A stretch of DNA of 64,000 nucleotides from Candidatus Accumulibacter necessarius (GTDB lineage: Bacteria > Pseudomonadota > Gammaproteobacteria > Burkholderiales > Rhodocyclaceae). Location: NCBI GenBank assembly GCA_017302435.1, contig JAFLDL010000002.1, forward strand, positions 62,001-126,000. The letters are read 5' to 3'. The number at the start of each line of letters is the position of its first letter. Position 1 is the first letter of the stretch. Below are positions 28,917 to 39,077 of this stretch, piece after piece. Made by a program: the position numbers and the translations under genes. The notes beneath the pieces were generated by a model. That model did no database searches. It was not told the DNA's origin and was given only the letters and a program-made list of their open reading frames with translations.

Positions 28917-29657
28917 ATGGCCTACAACTGGAACTGGGGTGTATTTCTGCAGCCGACGGCAACCGGCGGCGACGAGACCTATCTCGGCTGGATGTTCTAC
29001 GGCTTCAAGATGACCATCGCCCTGTCGCTGTCGGCCTGGCTGATCGCGCTGGCTGTCGGCGCTGTCGTCGGCGTCCTGCGGACGGTCCCGAACAAGTGGT
29101 TGTCGGGGTTTGCAACCGCCTACGTCGAGGTCTTTCGCAACATCCCACTGCTGGTGCAACTCTTCCTCTGGTACTTCGTGATTCCCGAGTTGCTTCCCGA
29201 GAAAGTGGGTAACGCCTTCAAACAGACCAACCCGATCCTGCAGCAGTTTCTCGCTTCGATGGTCTGTCTGGCGCTCTTTACCAGTGCGCGCGTCGCTGAA
29301 CAGGTTCGCTCGGGGATCAACTCGCTGCCGCCGGGTCAGAAGAACGCCGGGCTGGCGATGGGCTTTACCCTGCCGCAAACCTACCGCTACGTCATGCTGC
29401 CGATGGCTGTGCGTCTGATCGTGCCGCCGCTGACCTCCGAGTTTCTCAACATCTTCAAGAACTCGGCTGTCTGTTCGACGATCGGTCTGCTCGAACTGGC
29501 TGCCCAGGGTCGGCAACTGGTCGATTACACGGCGCAGCCCTATGAGTCCTTCATCGCGGTCACCATCGCCTACCTCCTGATCAACGTCGTGGTGATGTTT
29601 GGCATGCGCTGGGTTGAAGGGCACGTACGCGTGCCAGGCTATATCGGAGGCAAGTGA
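28917..29657 (+). CDS. gltJ: Glutamate/aspartate ABC transporter permease
   Basis: A 246-residue permease with the GltJ-specific start [13 protein letters not shown] and about five membrane helices. The ATP-ase-coupling (EAA-like) loop reads [19 protein letters not shown]. It forms a heterodimeric channel with GltK for glutamate and aspartate. The GGGAGAAGC ribosome binding site supports the ATG at 28917. Confidence 0.92.
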   Translation: MAYNWNWGVFLQPTATGGDETYLGWMFYGFKMTIALSLSAWLIALAVGAVVGVLRTVPNKWLSGFATAYVEVFRNIPLLVQLFLWYFVIPELLPEKVGNAFKQTNPILQQFLASMVCLALFTSARVAEQVRSGINSLPPGQKNAGLAMGFTLPQTYRYVMLPMAVRLIVPPLTSEFLNIFKNSAVCSTIGLLELAAQGRQLVDYTAQPYESFIAVTIAYLLINVVVMFGMRWVEGHVRVPGYIGGK

Positions 29658-29658
29658 G

Positions 29659-30339
29659 ATGCACGAATTCGACTGGTCTTCGATCCCCAATGCGCTGCCA
29701 TTTCTCTGGGATGGCATGAAGATTTCCCTCGAGATCACGGTCACCGCGGTGATTTTCGGGATCGTCTGGGGTACGCTTCTGGCGCTGATGCGCCTGTCGT
29801 CGATAAAGCCCCTGTCCTGGTTTGCGGCCGGTTATGTGAACCTTTTCCGGGCCATTCCGCTGGTCATGGTCCTGTTGTGGTTCTTCCTGATCGTGCCGCA
29901 TTTGCTGGAAAGCCTGTTCGGCTTGCCGCGTGGTTCGGATATGCGCCTGTCGTCGGCAATCGCCGGTTTTGCCCTCTTCGAGGCGGCCTACTACTCGGAG
30001 ATCATCCGTGCCGGCATCCAGTCGGTGCCGAAGGGGCAGATGGCCGCGGCCAGCGCGCTCGGCATGACCTACGGTCAGTCAATGCGCCTGGTGGTTCTGC
30101 CGCAGGCTTTCCGCAACATGGTCCCCCTGTTGCTGACGCAGGGCATCATCCTGTTTCAGGACACCTCGCTGGTCTATGTATCCGCACTGGCCGATTTCTT
30201 CGGTGCCGCCTACAAGGTGGGCGACCGCGACGGCCGGCTGGTCGAGTTGCTGCTGTTTGCCGGTGCCGTCTATTTCGTGATCTGCTTTACCGCGTCGCGC
30301 ATCGTTCGCTACTACCAGAACAAGCTCAAGACGGCCTGA
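29659..30339 (+). CDS. gltK: Glutamate/aspartate ABC transporter permease
   Basis: A 226-residue permease of the His/Glu/Gln/Arg family. It begins [20 protein letters not shown], has about five membrane helices and an EAA-like loop [22 protein letters not shown]. Its ATG follows one base after the gltJ stop (TGAGATG), indicating coupled translation. It pairs with GltJ. Confidence 0.92.
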   Translation: MHEFDWSSIPNALPFLWDGMKISLEITVTAVIFGIVWGTLLALMRLSSIKPLSWFAAGYVNLFRAIPLVMVLLWFFLIVPHLLESLFGLPRGSDMRLSSAIAGFALFEAAYYSEIIRAGIQSVPKGQMAAASALGMTYGQSMRLVVLPQAFRNMVPLLLTQGIILFQDTSLVYVSALADFFGAAYKVGDRDGRLVELLLFAGAVYFVICFTASRIVRYYQNKLKTA

Positions 30340-30373
30340 GTCCGCTTGAGGTCATCAATCGAGGAGATTTTCG

Positions 30374-31102
30374 ATGATTTCGATGAACAAGGTGAGCAAG
30401 CAGTATGGTTCATTCCACGTTCTCACCGATTGCACGACGCAGGTCCAGAAGGGCGAAGTGATCGTCGTCTGTGGTCCGTCGGGTTCAGGCAAGTCGACGC
30501 TGATCAAGTGTGTCAATGGCCTCGAGCCTTTTCAGAGTGGCGAGATCATCGTCAATGGGGTGTCCGTTGGCGATCCGCGGACCAATCTGTCCAAGCTGCG
30601 CTCGACGGTGGGCATGGTCTTCCAGAACTTCGAACTCTTTCCGCACATGAGCATCATCGACAACCTTGGCATAGCCCAGACCAAGGTGCTGGGGCGTAGC
30701 CAGGAGCAGGCGCGGGAGAAGGGCTTCAAGCTGCTCGATCGGGTGGGTCTGCGCGAGCAGGCAGAAAAATATCCGGGACAGCTTTCCGGGGGCCAGCAGC
30801 AGCGTGTGGCGATCGCCAGGGCCCTCGCCATGGACCCGATCTGCATGCTGTTCGATGAACCCACGTCGGCGCTGGACCCGGAGATGGTCAACGAAGTCCT
30901 CGACGTGATGACCGAATTGGCGCAGGAGGGGATGACCATGATGTGCGTCACGCACGAGATGGGTTTCGCAAAGCGGGTTGCCAGCCGTGTGATCTTCATG
31001 GACCAGGGCCGGATCGTCGAAGACGACAGCAAGGAGGCCTTCTTCGAACATGCTCGCTCTGAACGGGCGCAGCAGTTCCTGGCCAAGATCCTGCACCATT
31101 GA
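30374..31102 (+). CDS. gltL: Glutamate/aspartate ABC transporter ATP-binding protein
   Basis: A 242-residue ABC ATPase. Walker A is GPSGSGKST, the signature is [16 protein letters not shown], Walker B is [16 protein letters not shown] and the switch His lies in [11 protein letters not shown]. The protein matches the amino-acid importer ATPase family in length. It ends the gltIJKL operon; the NAD-glutamate dehydrogenase gene follows 164 bp later on the same strand. Confidence 0.94.
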   Translation: MISMNKVSKQYGSFHVLTDCTTQVQKGEVIVVCGPSGSGKSTLIKCVNGLEPFQSGEIIVNGVSVGDPRTNLSKLRSTVGMVFQNFELFPHMSIIDNLGIAQTKVLGRSQEQAREKGFKLLDRVGLREQAEKYPGQLSGGQQQRVAIARALAMDPICMLFDEPTSALDPEMVNEVLDVMTELAQEGMTMMCVTHEMGFAKRVASRVIFMDQGRIVEDDSKEAFFEHARSERAQQFLAKILHH

Positions 31103-31266
31103 TTGCAGCTGGGTGATACGCTGGTGATCTGACCCATGCGTGGCCGTTGCCGGTCGCAGTCGCCAAGCGATCAGGCGCTGTCACTCGCAGCCAGCCCGGC
31201 GGTTCGGCTGCCCGCGGCCATGGTGGGCAGGGCGGTACTCGATCGATAGAGAGAGAGGAGAGCGGC

Positions 31267-34200
31267 ATGGCAACGTTGGCAGAGTCCACCCACAACCTGC
31301 GCCGTAACCTGCACGAAATCGCCGACCAGCAGAATCTGTCTGCGCGGGTCGGCGAGTATCTCGACTGCTATTTCGTCGATGTCGAGCTGACTGGCGTCAG
31401 CGACGCCAGTCCCGAAGAGCTTCTGGGGGCGGCGCTCCAGCATTTTCGTCTGGGCCAGGTGCGAGCGGAAAAACAGGCCGCCACTGCCCTCTACACCCCA
31501 GATTTTGATCGTCACGGCTGGCATTCTCCCCATACCGTGATCGATATCGTCACCGACGACATGCCCTTCCTGGTCGATTCGATCACCATGGTGGTGTACC
31601 GTCATGGCCTGGTGATCCATCGTCTGCTGCATCCGCTCCTGGGAGTCGAGCGTGCAGTCGACGGGGCGCTGCAAAGCACACGGCCACGTGGCGCTGCCGG
31701 TAGCCGGCCGGAATCCTGGATTCACCTCGAGATCGATCGTATCGGCGATGCCGCGCTGGTCGATCAACTGCAAAGGGAGATTGTCGACGTCCTCGCCGAT
31801 GTGCGGGCGGCCGTCGAAGATGGCGCGGCCATGCAGCAGCGCATGCGTGAAGCAGACGAGGAGATGGCTGGCGACACCGTTGCCGATGGCGGCGAAGCGG
31901 CCGCCTACCTGCGCTGGATCGCCGCCAACAACTTCGTTTTCCTTGGTTACGCCGACTACCGCGCTGCCGCCGGTGACGGCGTACTTGTCCGCGTCCCCGA
32001 CAGTGGGCTGGGGATTCTTCGGCAGACCGACCATCCCCGTTTTGGCAGTTGCCTGGCCGGAATTCCAGGTGTCGTCACGGAACTGGCCAGAGACCCCTTG
32101 CCGGTGATTCTGGTCAAGGCGGACGCACGGTCGACAGTCCATCGCTCGGCCTACCTCGACTTCATCGGCGTCAAGTGTTACGACGCCAGGGGCGGGATTG
32201 TCGGTGTGCGAGTCTTTGTGGGCCTGTACACGGCACATGTGTATCACGTTTCAGCGACCGAGGTGCCCTTGTTACGGCGCAAGATTGCTGCGGTGCGCGA
32301 AGCGATTGGTTTCCTGCCGCGCAGCCATCGCGACAAAGTCCTGCTCAACGTGCTCGAAACCTATCCGCGGGACGAGTTGATCGAAATTGCTCACGAAGAT
32401 CTGATGCGAATCGCTCGCGGCATCGTGTCCTTGCACGAACGCGAGCAGGTCCGCGTTTTCCTGCGCGACGATGCCTGGGGGCGCTACGTCTCTGCCATGG
32501 TCTATATGCCGCGCGACCGTTTCGACACCACCACCCGCAAGCGGATATCGGCCTTGCTCTACGAAACTCTCGCCGCCGAGCGCGTCGATTTCTTTGTCAT
32601 GCTTGGCGAGTCGCGGCTGGCGCGCCTGCATTTCATCGCCCGCACACCGGTGGGCACCCGCTATCGCTACGATGCCGACGCGATCGAAGGTCAGGTCGCG
32701 CGCATCGTGCGTGGCTGGAGCGACGAACTCAAGCAGAACCTCGTTGGGCACTACGGTGAGGAACGGGGGAATGGCCTCCTGCGTCGCTATTCGCCGGAAC
32801 TTCCCCAATCCTATCAGGAGCGCGTCACGCCGGCGTCCGCGGTATCTGATCTCGAGCGTCTGGAGGCGGCCGAGCTGAGCGGCCGCGTTGAAGTGAAGCT
32901 GAGTGCAGCACAAGGCGACGATGGCGCTCACCAGCACCTGAAGCTGTTCCGCCGGGGACGCCCGCGGCCCTTGTCGGCGATCCTGCCGGTGTTGGAGAAC
33001 ATGGGGCTGACGGTCCTTGCCGAGGAGCCATTCAGCCTGCCAAGAAGTGACCTTCACATCGCCGACTTCGCGGTGCAGTTGCCGCAGGCGGCCGCACTGG
33101 ATAGTGACGCGACACGGCGCGCCTTTATCGATCTGCTCGAAGACCTGTTGCGCGACCAGGCCGAGAACGATGGCTTCAATCGCCTGGTCCTGCTGGCTGG
33201 CCTCAATGGGCGTCAGATCAGCATCCTGCGCGCCTACAGCCGCTATCTGCGTCAGGCCGGTCTGCCGTTCAGCCAGGCCTATATTCAGCGCTGTCTGGCG
33301 ACCCATTTCCAGATTACGCGTGCGCTGGTCGAACTCTTCGAGGCGTTCTTCGCGCCGACAGCCGACGACGCTCGTGCGAAAGTCCTTGCCGATGAAGTGG
33401 CGACAGCCTTGTTGCAGGTCAGCAATCCCGATGATGACCGTATCCTTTCGGCGCTGCAGACGGTTATCGAAGCCACACTGCGGACGAACGCCTATCAGGC
33501 CGGCCGTGACGGCAGGGTCAAGGGCTACCTGTCGTTCAAGTTGTCGTCTAGGGACATCCCCTTTCTGCCCGCGCCGGTACCACTCTATGAAGTCTTTGTT
33601 TACAACGAGCGTATCGAGGGAGTGCACTTGCGCGGTGCCAAGGTCGCGCGTGGTGGCCTGCGCTGGTCAGACCGGATGGAAGACTTCCGCACCGAGGTGC
33701 TTGGTCTGGTCAAGGCTCAGATGGTCAAAAATGCCGTGATCGTTCCGCTGGGATCGAAAGGCGGCTTCGTTTGCAAGCAACTGCCCCCGGCCGCAGAGCG
33801 GGAAGCCTTTCAGGCCGAGGGGATCGCCTGTTACTCGACTTTCATTTGCGGCTTGCTCGATCTGACCGACAATCTGGTCGATGGCCAGATCGTACCCCCT
33901 GCTGGCGTGCGTCGTCGCGATGGCGACGACCCTTATCTGGTCGTTGCTGCCGACAAGGGAACCGCCACCTTCTCGGACATCGCCAATGGCATCGCGATCG
34001 AGTACGGCTTCTGGCTCGGTGACGCCTTTGCTTCGGGCGGTTCTGTTGGCTACGACCACAAGAAGATGGGCATTACTGCCAGAGGGGCCTGGGAGGCCGT
34101 CAAGCGGCATTTCCGGGAGTTGGGCCTCGACACGCAGAGGCAACCCCTCAGCGTCGTCGGGATTGGCGACATGTCCGGAGACGTCTTCGGCAACGGCATG

Positions 34201-35940
34201 TTGCTCTCGCCAACCATCCGCCTGTTGGCCGCCTTTGATCATCGGCATATCTTTGTCGACCCGGAGCCGGACCCGGTGCGCAGCTTTGCCGAGCGGCAAC
34301 GGCTTTTTGCCCTGCCACGTTCTTCCTGGGCCGATTACGATCCGGCGCTGATCTCAGCCGGCGGCGGGGTGTGGTCGCGCAGTGCCAAGTCGATCCCCCT
34401 GTCGTCCGAACTGCGCGGCTGGTTGGGGACCGAGGCAAGCCATATGCCTCCGCCCGAGTTGATCAGGACGCTTCTGCTGGCGCCGGTGGATCTGCTCTAC
34501 AACGGCGGCATCGGTACCTACGTGAAGGCCAGTGCTCAGAGTCACCAGGAGGCCAACGACCGCGGCAACGACATTCTGCGGGTCGACGCTAACCAGCTCA
34601 GGGCGAGGGTGGTCGGCGAAGGCGGCAACCTTGGCCTTACCCAGAAGGGTCGGATCGAATTTGCCCTCAATGGTGGTCGCATTTTCACCGACGCAATCGA
34701 CAACTCGGCCGGTGTCGACTGCTCCGATCACGAAGTCAACATCAAGATCCTGCTCGCCGGGCTGGTTGGTCGCGGTGACATGACCGGCAAGCAGCGTGAT
34801 GCGCTCCTTGCCTCTATGACCGACGAAGTCGGGCACCTGGTCCTTGCCGACAACTACCAGCAAACACAGGCGATTGCGCTTGAAGCGGCCGCGGCTGCGG
34901 AACTGATCGAGGCCCATGGACGCTTGATTCGCAGCCTCGAGGCCAGAGGCGCCCTGCATCGTGGCATCGAATTCCTGCCTGACGACAAGGGCCTCGGCGA
35001 GCGCCAGCAGCAGAAACGTGGCCTGACCGCACCCGAGATCGCGGTTCTTCTGGCTTACGCCAAGATCACGCTCAAGGAAGCCTTGCTGGCTTCAAACCTG
35101 CCCGATAGCGAAGACGTGCGCGAATTGCTGGAGACCTACTTTCCGGCGGCCTTGCTCAAACCTTGCCGCGACCTCTTGTCGGCGCATCCCCTGAAGCGGG
35201 ACATCATCGCCACCCAACTCGTCAATCGCCTGGTCAACCGCATGGGAACCACCTTCGTCATGCAATTGGGTGACGAAACCGGGGCATCGCCGGCGCAGGT
35301 GGCTGGCGCGTGGTACGCCGCGAGCAGCGTCCTAGACGCCGAAGCACTGTGGCGTGAGATCGAGTCACTCGACCTGGTCCTTGACGCGGCCCGGCAGATG
35401 GCGTTGATGGCGGGCTTGCGCGCGATGACGTCGGCGGCGACCGCGCTGGTCCTGAGACAGTATCTGGGCGGCGCGACGATCGGCCAGTTGCTGGCCGACT
35501 ACCACCCGGCGGTCGTCGAAGCCATGGGCCGCATCGGTGGTGGCAAGAGCGGTGCGCAGCAGGTCACGGCGCTGATCGGGGAGCGCACGGCGATCGTGGC
35601 GGCGTTCGAGCTGGTCAATCTCGCCCGTGCCTGTGAGTACCCTTTGAACCAGGTGGCACTTGCACTCGCCGACCTCGAAGCGCAGATCGACCTCGACTGG
35701 CTCGGTACGGCGGTCAACCACTTGCCGAGTGGCAACCGTTGGCAGGCGCGGGCACGTGCGCAGCTTGCCACGGAACTGGTCGCTTTGCGACAGAGCCTTG
35801 TGCGGCAGATTCTTCAGGGCAGCTTGCCGACGACTGCCGCGGCACGGGCTGTGCTCGATGAGCTGAAGAGCAATGAGCCACAGGATCTGGCCATGCTGTC
35901 GGCCGGTCTGGCCGAGATCAAGCGTCTCGTCGTCTCCTGA
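31267..35940 (+). CDS. NAD-specific glutamate dehydrogenase (large, about 1560 aa type)
   Basis: A 1557-residue enzyme of the 180-kDa GDH class, which deaminates glutamate to 2-oxoglutarate and ammonia with NAD. The N-terminal half has ACT-like regulatory segments (DDMPFLVDSITMVVYRHG, NNFVFLGYADY); the central catalytic part has GAKVARGGLRWSDR, VPLGSKGGFVCKQLP with the catalytic Lys, and VGIGDMSGDVFGNGML; the C-terminal helical domain includes TAPEIAVLLAYAKI. The ATG at 31267 follows GAGAGAGAGGAG. Its place after glutamate uptake genes implies glutamate catabolism feeding the TCA cycle. Confidence 0.95.
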   Translation: MATLAESTHNLRRNLHEIADQQNLSARVGEYLDCYFVDVELTGVSDASPEELLGAALQHFRLGQVRAEKQAATALYTPDFDRHGWHSPHTVIDIVTDDMPFLVDSITMVVYRHGLVIHRLLHPLLGVERAVDGALQSTRPRGAAGSRPESWIHLEIDRIGDAALVDQLQREIVDVLADVRAAVEDGAAMQQRMREADEEMAGDTVADGGEAAAYLRWIAANNFVFLGYADYRAAAGDGVLVRVPDSGLGILRQTDHPRFGSCLAGIPGVVTELARDPLPVILVKADARSTVHRSAYLDFIGVKCYDARGGIVGVRVFVGLYTAHVYHVSATEVPLLRRKIAAVREAIGFLPRSHRDKVLLNVLETYPRDELIEIAHEDLMRIARGIVSLHEREQVRVFLRDDAWGRYVSAMVYMPRDRFDTTTRKRISALLYETLAAERVDFFVMLGESRLARLHFIARTPVGTRYRYDADAIEGQVARIVRGWSDELKQNLVGHYGEERGNGLLRRYSPELPQSYQERVTPASAVSDLERLEAAELSGRVEVKLSAAQGDDGAHQHLKLFRRGRPRPLSAILPVLENMGLTVLAEEPFSLPRSDLHIADFAVQLPQAAALDSDATRRAFIDLLEDLLRDQAENDGFNRLVLLAGLNGRQISILRAYSRYLRQAGLPFSQAYIQRCLATHFQITRALVELFEAFFAPTADDARAKVLADEVATALLQVSNPDDDRILSALQTVIEATLRTNAYQAGRDGRVKGYLSFKLSSRDIPFLPAPVPLYEVFVYNERIEGVHLRGAKVARGGLRWSDRMEDFRTEVLGLVKAQMVKNAVIVPLGSKGGFVCKQLPPAAEREAFQAEGIACYSTFICGLLDLTDNLVDGQIVPPAGVRRRDGDDPYLVVAADKGTATFSDIANGIAIEYGFWLGDAFASGGSVGYDHKKMGITARGAWEAVKRHFRELGLDTQRQPLSVVGIGDMSGDVFGNGMLLSPTIRLLAAFDHRHIFVDPEPDPVRSFAERQRLFALPRSSWADYDPALISAGGGVWSRSAKSIPLSSELRGWLGTEASHMPPPELIRTLLLAPVDLLYNGGIGTYVKASAQSHQEANDRGNDILRVDANQLRARVVGEGGNLGLTQKGRIEFALNGGRIFTDAIDNSAGVDCSDHEVNIKILLAGLVGRGDMTGKQRDALLASMTDEVGHLVLADNYQQTQAIALEAAAAAELIEAHGRLIRSLEARGALHRGIEFLPDDKGLGERQQQKRGLTAPEIAVLLAYAKITLKEALLASNLPDSEDVRELLETYFPAALLKPCRDLLSAHPLKRDIIATQLVNRLVNRMGTTFVMQLGDETGASPAQVAGAWYAASSVLDAEALWREIESLDLVLDAARQMALMAGLRAMTSAATALVLRQYLGGATIGQLLADYHPAVVEAMGRIGGGKSGAQQVTALIGERTAIVAAFELVNLARACEYPLNQVALALADLEAQIDLDWLGTAVNHLPSGNRWQARARAQLATELVALRQSLVRQILQGSLPTTAAARAVLDELKSNEPQDLAMLSAGLAEIKRLVVS

Positions 35941-36019
35941 AGCTGGCTGGCAGCGGGCAGCGGGTCTTGCCGCCTGAACCGGCGATGGCCTGTGCCCGGC
36001 CTGATCTCCCGGCAGGCGC

Positions 36020-36050
36020 TCAGGCATGCCTGATGGCATCCATAATTATG
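36020..36050. promoter_or_regulatory. Two adjacent perfect palindromes
   Basis: TCAGGCATGCCTGA (36020-36033, 14 bp) and CATAATTATG (36041-36050, 10 bp) stand seven bases apart in the 201-bp gap before the DUF2889 gene. Their centres are 19 bp apart. They could be operators; the GC-rich one could also be a weak hairpin after the glutamate dehydrogenase gene. Confidence 0.4.
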
Positions 36051-36141
36051 AATTTCGCCAAGAAAGCCGGGGCGTCTTGGTGTAGAATTCCATGTCAGCC
36101 GCGAAGCTTTGACAAGCTCGCAAATCCCCTCAGGATCACCG

Positions 36142-36693
36142 ATGCCGCTGCCCCCACCTACCGCCCGACGCACTCGCATGCACGTCCGCAGCGTTGAACT
36201 TGGCGGTTACAAGCGCGGCGATGGTTGCTGGGACATCGAGGCACGGCTGACCGACGTCAAGGACCACGATTATCCCTTGTCGTCCGGCCTGCGGCAGCGT
36301 GGTGAGCCGGTGCACGACATGTGGGTCAGGGTGACCATCGACCATCAGATGAATGTCCTCGACGCCGTCGCCTGCACCGATGCCATGCCCTATGTTGGCT
36401 ATTGTGACCGGATCACCCCGGATTACTCCCGGCTGGTGGGGCTCAACCTTTTCCATGGTTTCCGGACGGCGGTCAAGAATCTTTTCCGCAGTACGCACGG
36501 CTGCTCGCATCTCAGCGAGTTGGTGATGTTCCTGCCGACGGCCGCGCTGCAAACTTTTGCCAGTGACGTACCCGACAACGACGATAGCGGGCACAAGCCC
36601 TATCAGCTCGACCGTTGTCACGCGCTGGAGTCGCATTCGGACGCGGTCCAGCGCTATTACCCGCGCTGGTATCGCGGCCAGAAGCCCGGGTAG
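36142..36693 (+). CDS. DUF2889 domain protein
   Basis: A 183-residue protein of the DUF2889 family, function unknown. Typical parts are RRTRMHVRSVELGGYKRGDG, DIEARLTDVKDHDY, the MWVRVTIDHQMNVLDAVACTDAMPY strand pair and the CSHLSELVMFLPTAALQTF helix. The C-terminus has HKPYQLDRCHALESHSDAVQRYYPRWY, rich in His and Cys. In betaproteobacteria it often sits near sucC, as here (57 bp upstream). No signal peptide or membrane helix is seen. Confidence 0.85.
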   Translation: MPLPPPTARRTRMHVRSVELGGYKRGDGCWDIEARLTDVKDHDYPLSSGLRQRGEPVHDMWVRVTIDHQMNVLDAVACTDAMPYVGYCDRITPDYSRLVGLNLFHGFRTAVKNLFRSTHGCSHLSELVMFLPTAALQTFASDVPDNDDSGHKPYQLDRCHALESHSDAVQRYYPRWYRGQKPG

Positions 36694-36749
36694 GACGGTC
36701 TGCCCTGGTTCATTACGTTTTGCAACCCTAACTCAAGCAAGGAAAGCGC

Positions 36750-37910
36750 ATGAAAATTCACGAATATCAGGGCAAGGAACTCCTGAAGAAATTCGGCGTT
36801 GTCGTTCCGCGCGGGGTGTTCTGTCAGTCCGTCGATGACGCGGTCAAGGCAGCCGAATCCCTGGGTGGCAAGGTCTGGGTGGTCAAGGCCCAGATTCACG
36901 CGGGCGGTCGTGGCAAGGGCGGCGGCGTCAAGGTGGCCAAGTCGCTTGACGAGGTTCGCCAGTATGCCGGTCAGATCCTCGGCATGCAGCTGGTCACTCA
37001 CCAGACCGGCCCGGTGGGCCAGAAGGTGCGCCGTTTGCTGATCGAGGAGGGTGCAGACATCCGCAAGGAGTATTACGTCGCTGCGCTGACCGACCGGACG
37101 ACGCAGAAGGTGGCCATGATGGCTTCCTCCGAAGGCGGCATGGACATCGAGGAGGTTGCCCACAAGACTCCCGAAAAAATCCTCAAGGTCTTCATTGACC
37201 CGGAGGACGGCCTGACCGACGAGCAGGCGGCCACCCTTGCCAAAGGCATTGGTGTTCCGGCCGAGTCGGTTGACCGTGCGGTCGCGGTACTGAAAGGCCT
37301 CTACAAGTGCTACATGGAAACCGACGCCTCGCTGGCGGAAATCAACCCGCTGATTCTTGAGGGCAACGGCAACATCAAGGCCATCGACGCCAAATTCAAC
37401 TTCGATTCCAACTCGCTCTATCGGCAACCGGAGATCGTCGCCTACCGCGACCTCGACGAGGAGGATCCGGATGAACTGGAAGCCTCGAAGTTCGACCTCT
37501 CCTACATCTCGCTCGACGGTAACATCGGCTGCCTGGTGAACGGCGCCGGACTGGCCATGGCGACGATGGATACGATCAAGCTGTTTGGCGCCGAGCCGGC
37601 CAACTTCCTCGACGTCGGCGGTGGTGCAACAACCGAAAAAGTCACCGAAGCCTTCCAGATCATGCTCAGAAATCCCAAGGTCAAGGGCATTCTGGTCAAT
37701 ATCTTCGGCGGCATCATGCGCTGCGACACGATCGCCACCGGCGTCGTCGAAGCTGCCCGCACAACCCATCTCGCCGTGCCGCTGGTCGTCCGCATGAAGG
37801 GGACCAACGAGGATATCGGCAAGAAGATCCTCAGCGATTCGGGTTTGCCGATCATCACTGCCGATTCAATGGCTGAAGCCGCCACCAAGATCGTTGCCGC
37901 GGTCAGTTAA
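36750..37910 (+). CDS. sucC: Succinyl-CoA synthetase beta subunit (ADP-forming)
   Basis: A 386-residue subunit with an N-terminal ATP-grasp domain ([34 protein letters not shown]) and a C-terminal CoA-ligase domain ([40 protein letters not shown]). It binds nucleotide and succinate; with SucD it makes ATP from succinyl-CoA. The gene has an AAGGAAAG ribosome binding site and is followed after nine bases by sucD. Confidence 0.97.
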   Translation: MKIHEYQGKELLKKFGVVVPRGVFCQSVDDAVKAAESLGGKVWVVKAQIHAGGRGKGGGVKVAKSLDEVRQYAGQILGMQLVTHQTGPVGQKVRRLLIEEGADIRKEYYVAALTDRTTQKVAMMASSEGGMDIEEVAHKTPEKILKVFIDPEDGLTDEQAATLAKGIGVPAESVDRAVAVLKGLYKCYMETDASLAEINPLILEGNGNIKAIDAKFNFDSNSLYRQPEIVAYRDLDEEDPDELEASKFDLSYISLDGNIGCLVNGAGLAMATMDTIKLFGAEPANFLDVGGGATTEKVTEAFQIMLRNPKVKGILVNIFGGIMRCDTIATGVVEAARTTHLAVPLVVRMKGTNEDIGKKILSDSGLPIITADSMAEAATKIVAAVS

Positions 37911-37919
37911 GGAGCCACC

Positions 37920-38813
37920 ATGTCGATTCTGATTAACAAAGACACCAAGATCATCACCCAGGGCATCACCGGCAAGACCGGGCAGTTCCATACCGAGAAA
38001 TGCCAGGAATACGCCAACGGCAAGAACTGCTTTGTCGCCGGCGTAAACCCCAAGAAGGCCGGCGAGAGCATTTTCGGCATTCCGATCTATGGTTCGGTCA
38101 AGGAAGCTGCCGCCCAGACCGGCGCCACCGTCTCGGTGATCTACGTGCCGCCGCCGGGTGCTGCCGCTGCGATCTGGGAAGCGGTCGAAGCCGACCTCGA
38201 CTTGGTCGTCTGCATTACCGAAGGCATTCCGGTGCGCGACATGCTGATCGTGCGCAACAAGATGCTCAGGAAGGAAGCTGCAGGTGGCAAGAAGACCCTG
38301 CTGCTCGGCCCCAACTGTCCCGGCCTGATCACCCCGGAAGAAGTGAAGATCGGCATCATGCCTGGTCACATCCACCGCAAGGGTCGTATCGGCGTCGTTT
38401 CACGTTCAGGCACGCTGACCTACGAAGCGGTCGGTCAGTTGACCGAAATCGGTCTCGGCCAATCGTCGGCGGTCGGTACCGGCGGTGACCCGATCAACGG
38501 CTTGAAGCACATCGACATCATGCGCCTGTTCAACGACGATCCGGAGACCGATGCGGTCATCATGATCGGCGAGATCGGCGGTCCTGACGAGGCCGACGCT
38601 GCTGTCTGGTGCAAGGCCAACATGAAGAAGCCGATCGTTGGTTTCATCGCCGGCGTCACCGCCCCGGCAGGCAAGCGCATGGGTCACGCCGGTGCGCTGA
38701 TCTCGGGGGGGGCCGACACGGCCGATGCCAAACTCGCGATCATGGAGGAGTGTGGCTTCACGGTGACGCGCGATCCTTCGGAAATGGGCAAGCTGATCAA
38801 GGCCCTGATCTAG
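37920..38813 (+). CDS. sucD: Succinyl-CoA synthetase alpha subunit
   Basis: A 297-residue subunit with CoA-binding Rossmann domain (QGITGKTGQFHTEKC) and the phosphorylated His in the GFIAGVTAPAGKRMGHAGA loop. GPNCPGLI and SRSGTLTYE are standard motifs. It forms the heterotetramer with SucC. A strong bidirectional terminator lies 32 bp after the stop. Confidence 0.97.
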   Translation: MSILINKDTKIITQGITGKTGQFHTEKCQEYANGKNCFVAGVNPKKAGESIFGIPIYGSVKEAAAQTGATVSVIYVPPPGAAAAIWEAVEADLDLVVCITEGIPVRDMLIVRNKMLRKEAAGGKKTLLLGPNCPGLITPEEVKIGIMPGHIHRKGRIGVVSRSGTLTYEAVGQLTEIGLGQSSAVGTGGDPINGLKHIDIMRLFNDDPETDAVIMIGEIGGPDEADAAVWCKANMKKPIVGFIAGVTAPAGKRMGHAGALISGGADTADAKLAIMEECGFTVTRDPSEMGKLIKALI

Positions 38814-38840
38814 CGCCAGTGTTGCTGGCTTGAACCCCGG

Positions 38841-38871
38841 AAAAAAGGCAGACTGCGGTCTGCCTTTTTTT
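38841..38871. terminator. Bidirectional intrinsic terminator
   Basis: Stem AAAGGCAGAC / GTCTGCCTTT with loop TGCG, preceded by six A and followed by seven T residues. It can end sucCD on the plus strand and the Band 7 gene on the minus strand. Confidence 0.9.
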
Positions 38872-39077
38872 GTCCTTGATGCGGCGTTCTTGCGCCTGGG
38901 ATTGCCCGTGCTCGATGGTCAGCATGTGCCGGGTGAGGCAGCGACGGATTGCGAGGTCAGCTCTGCGTCCAGCGCCGCGATACCGGTTGGACCGGCGGCC
39001 AGCACCATCACCGACGCCACCTGTCAAGAGCCTGTCCGGGCCAGCGTGTCTCCTCGGAACGCCTGTTCCACCTCTTC

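Noticed and set aside
36091-36111. Six-codon leaderless ORF after a TAGAAT word before the DUF2889 gene
   Set aside because: Too short to support; the ATG may simply follow a chance -10-like sequence.
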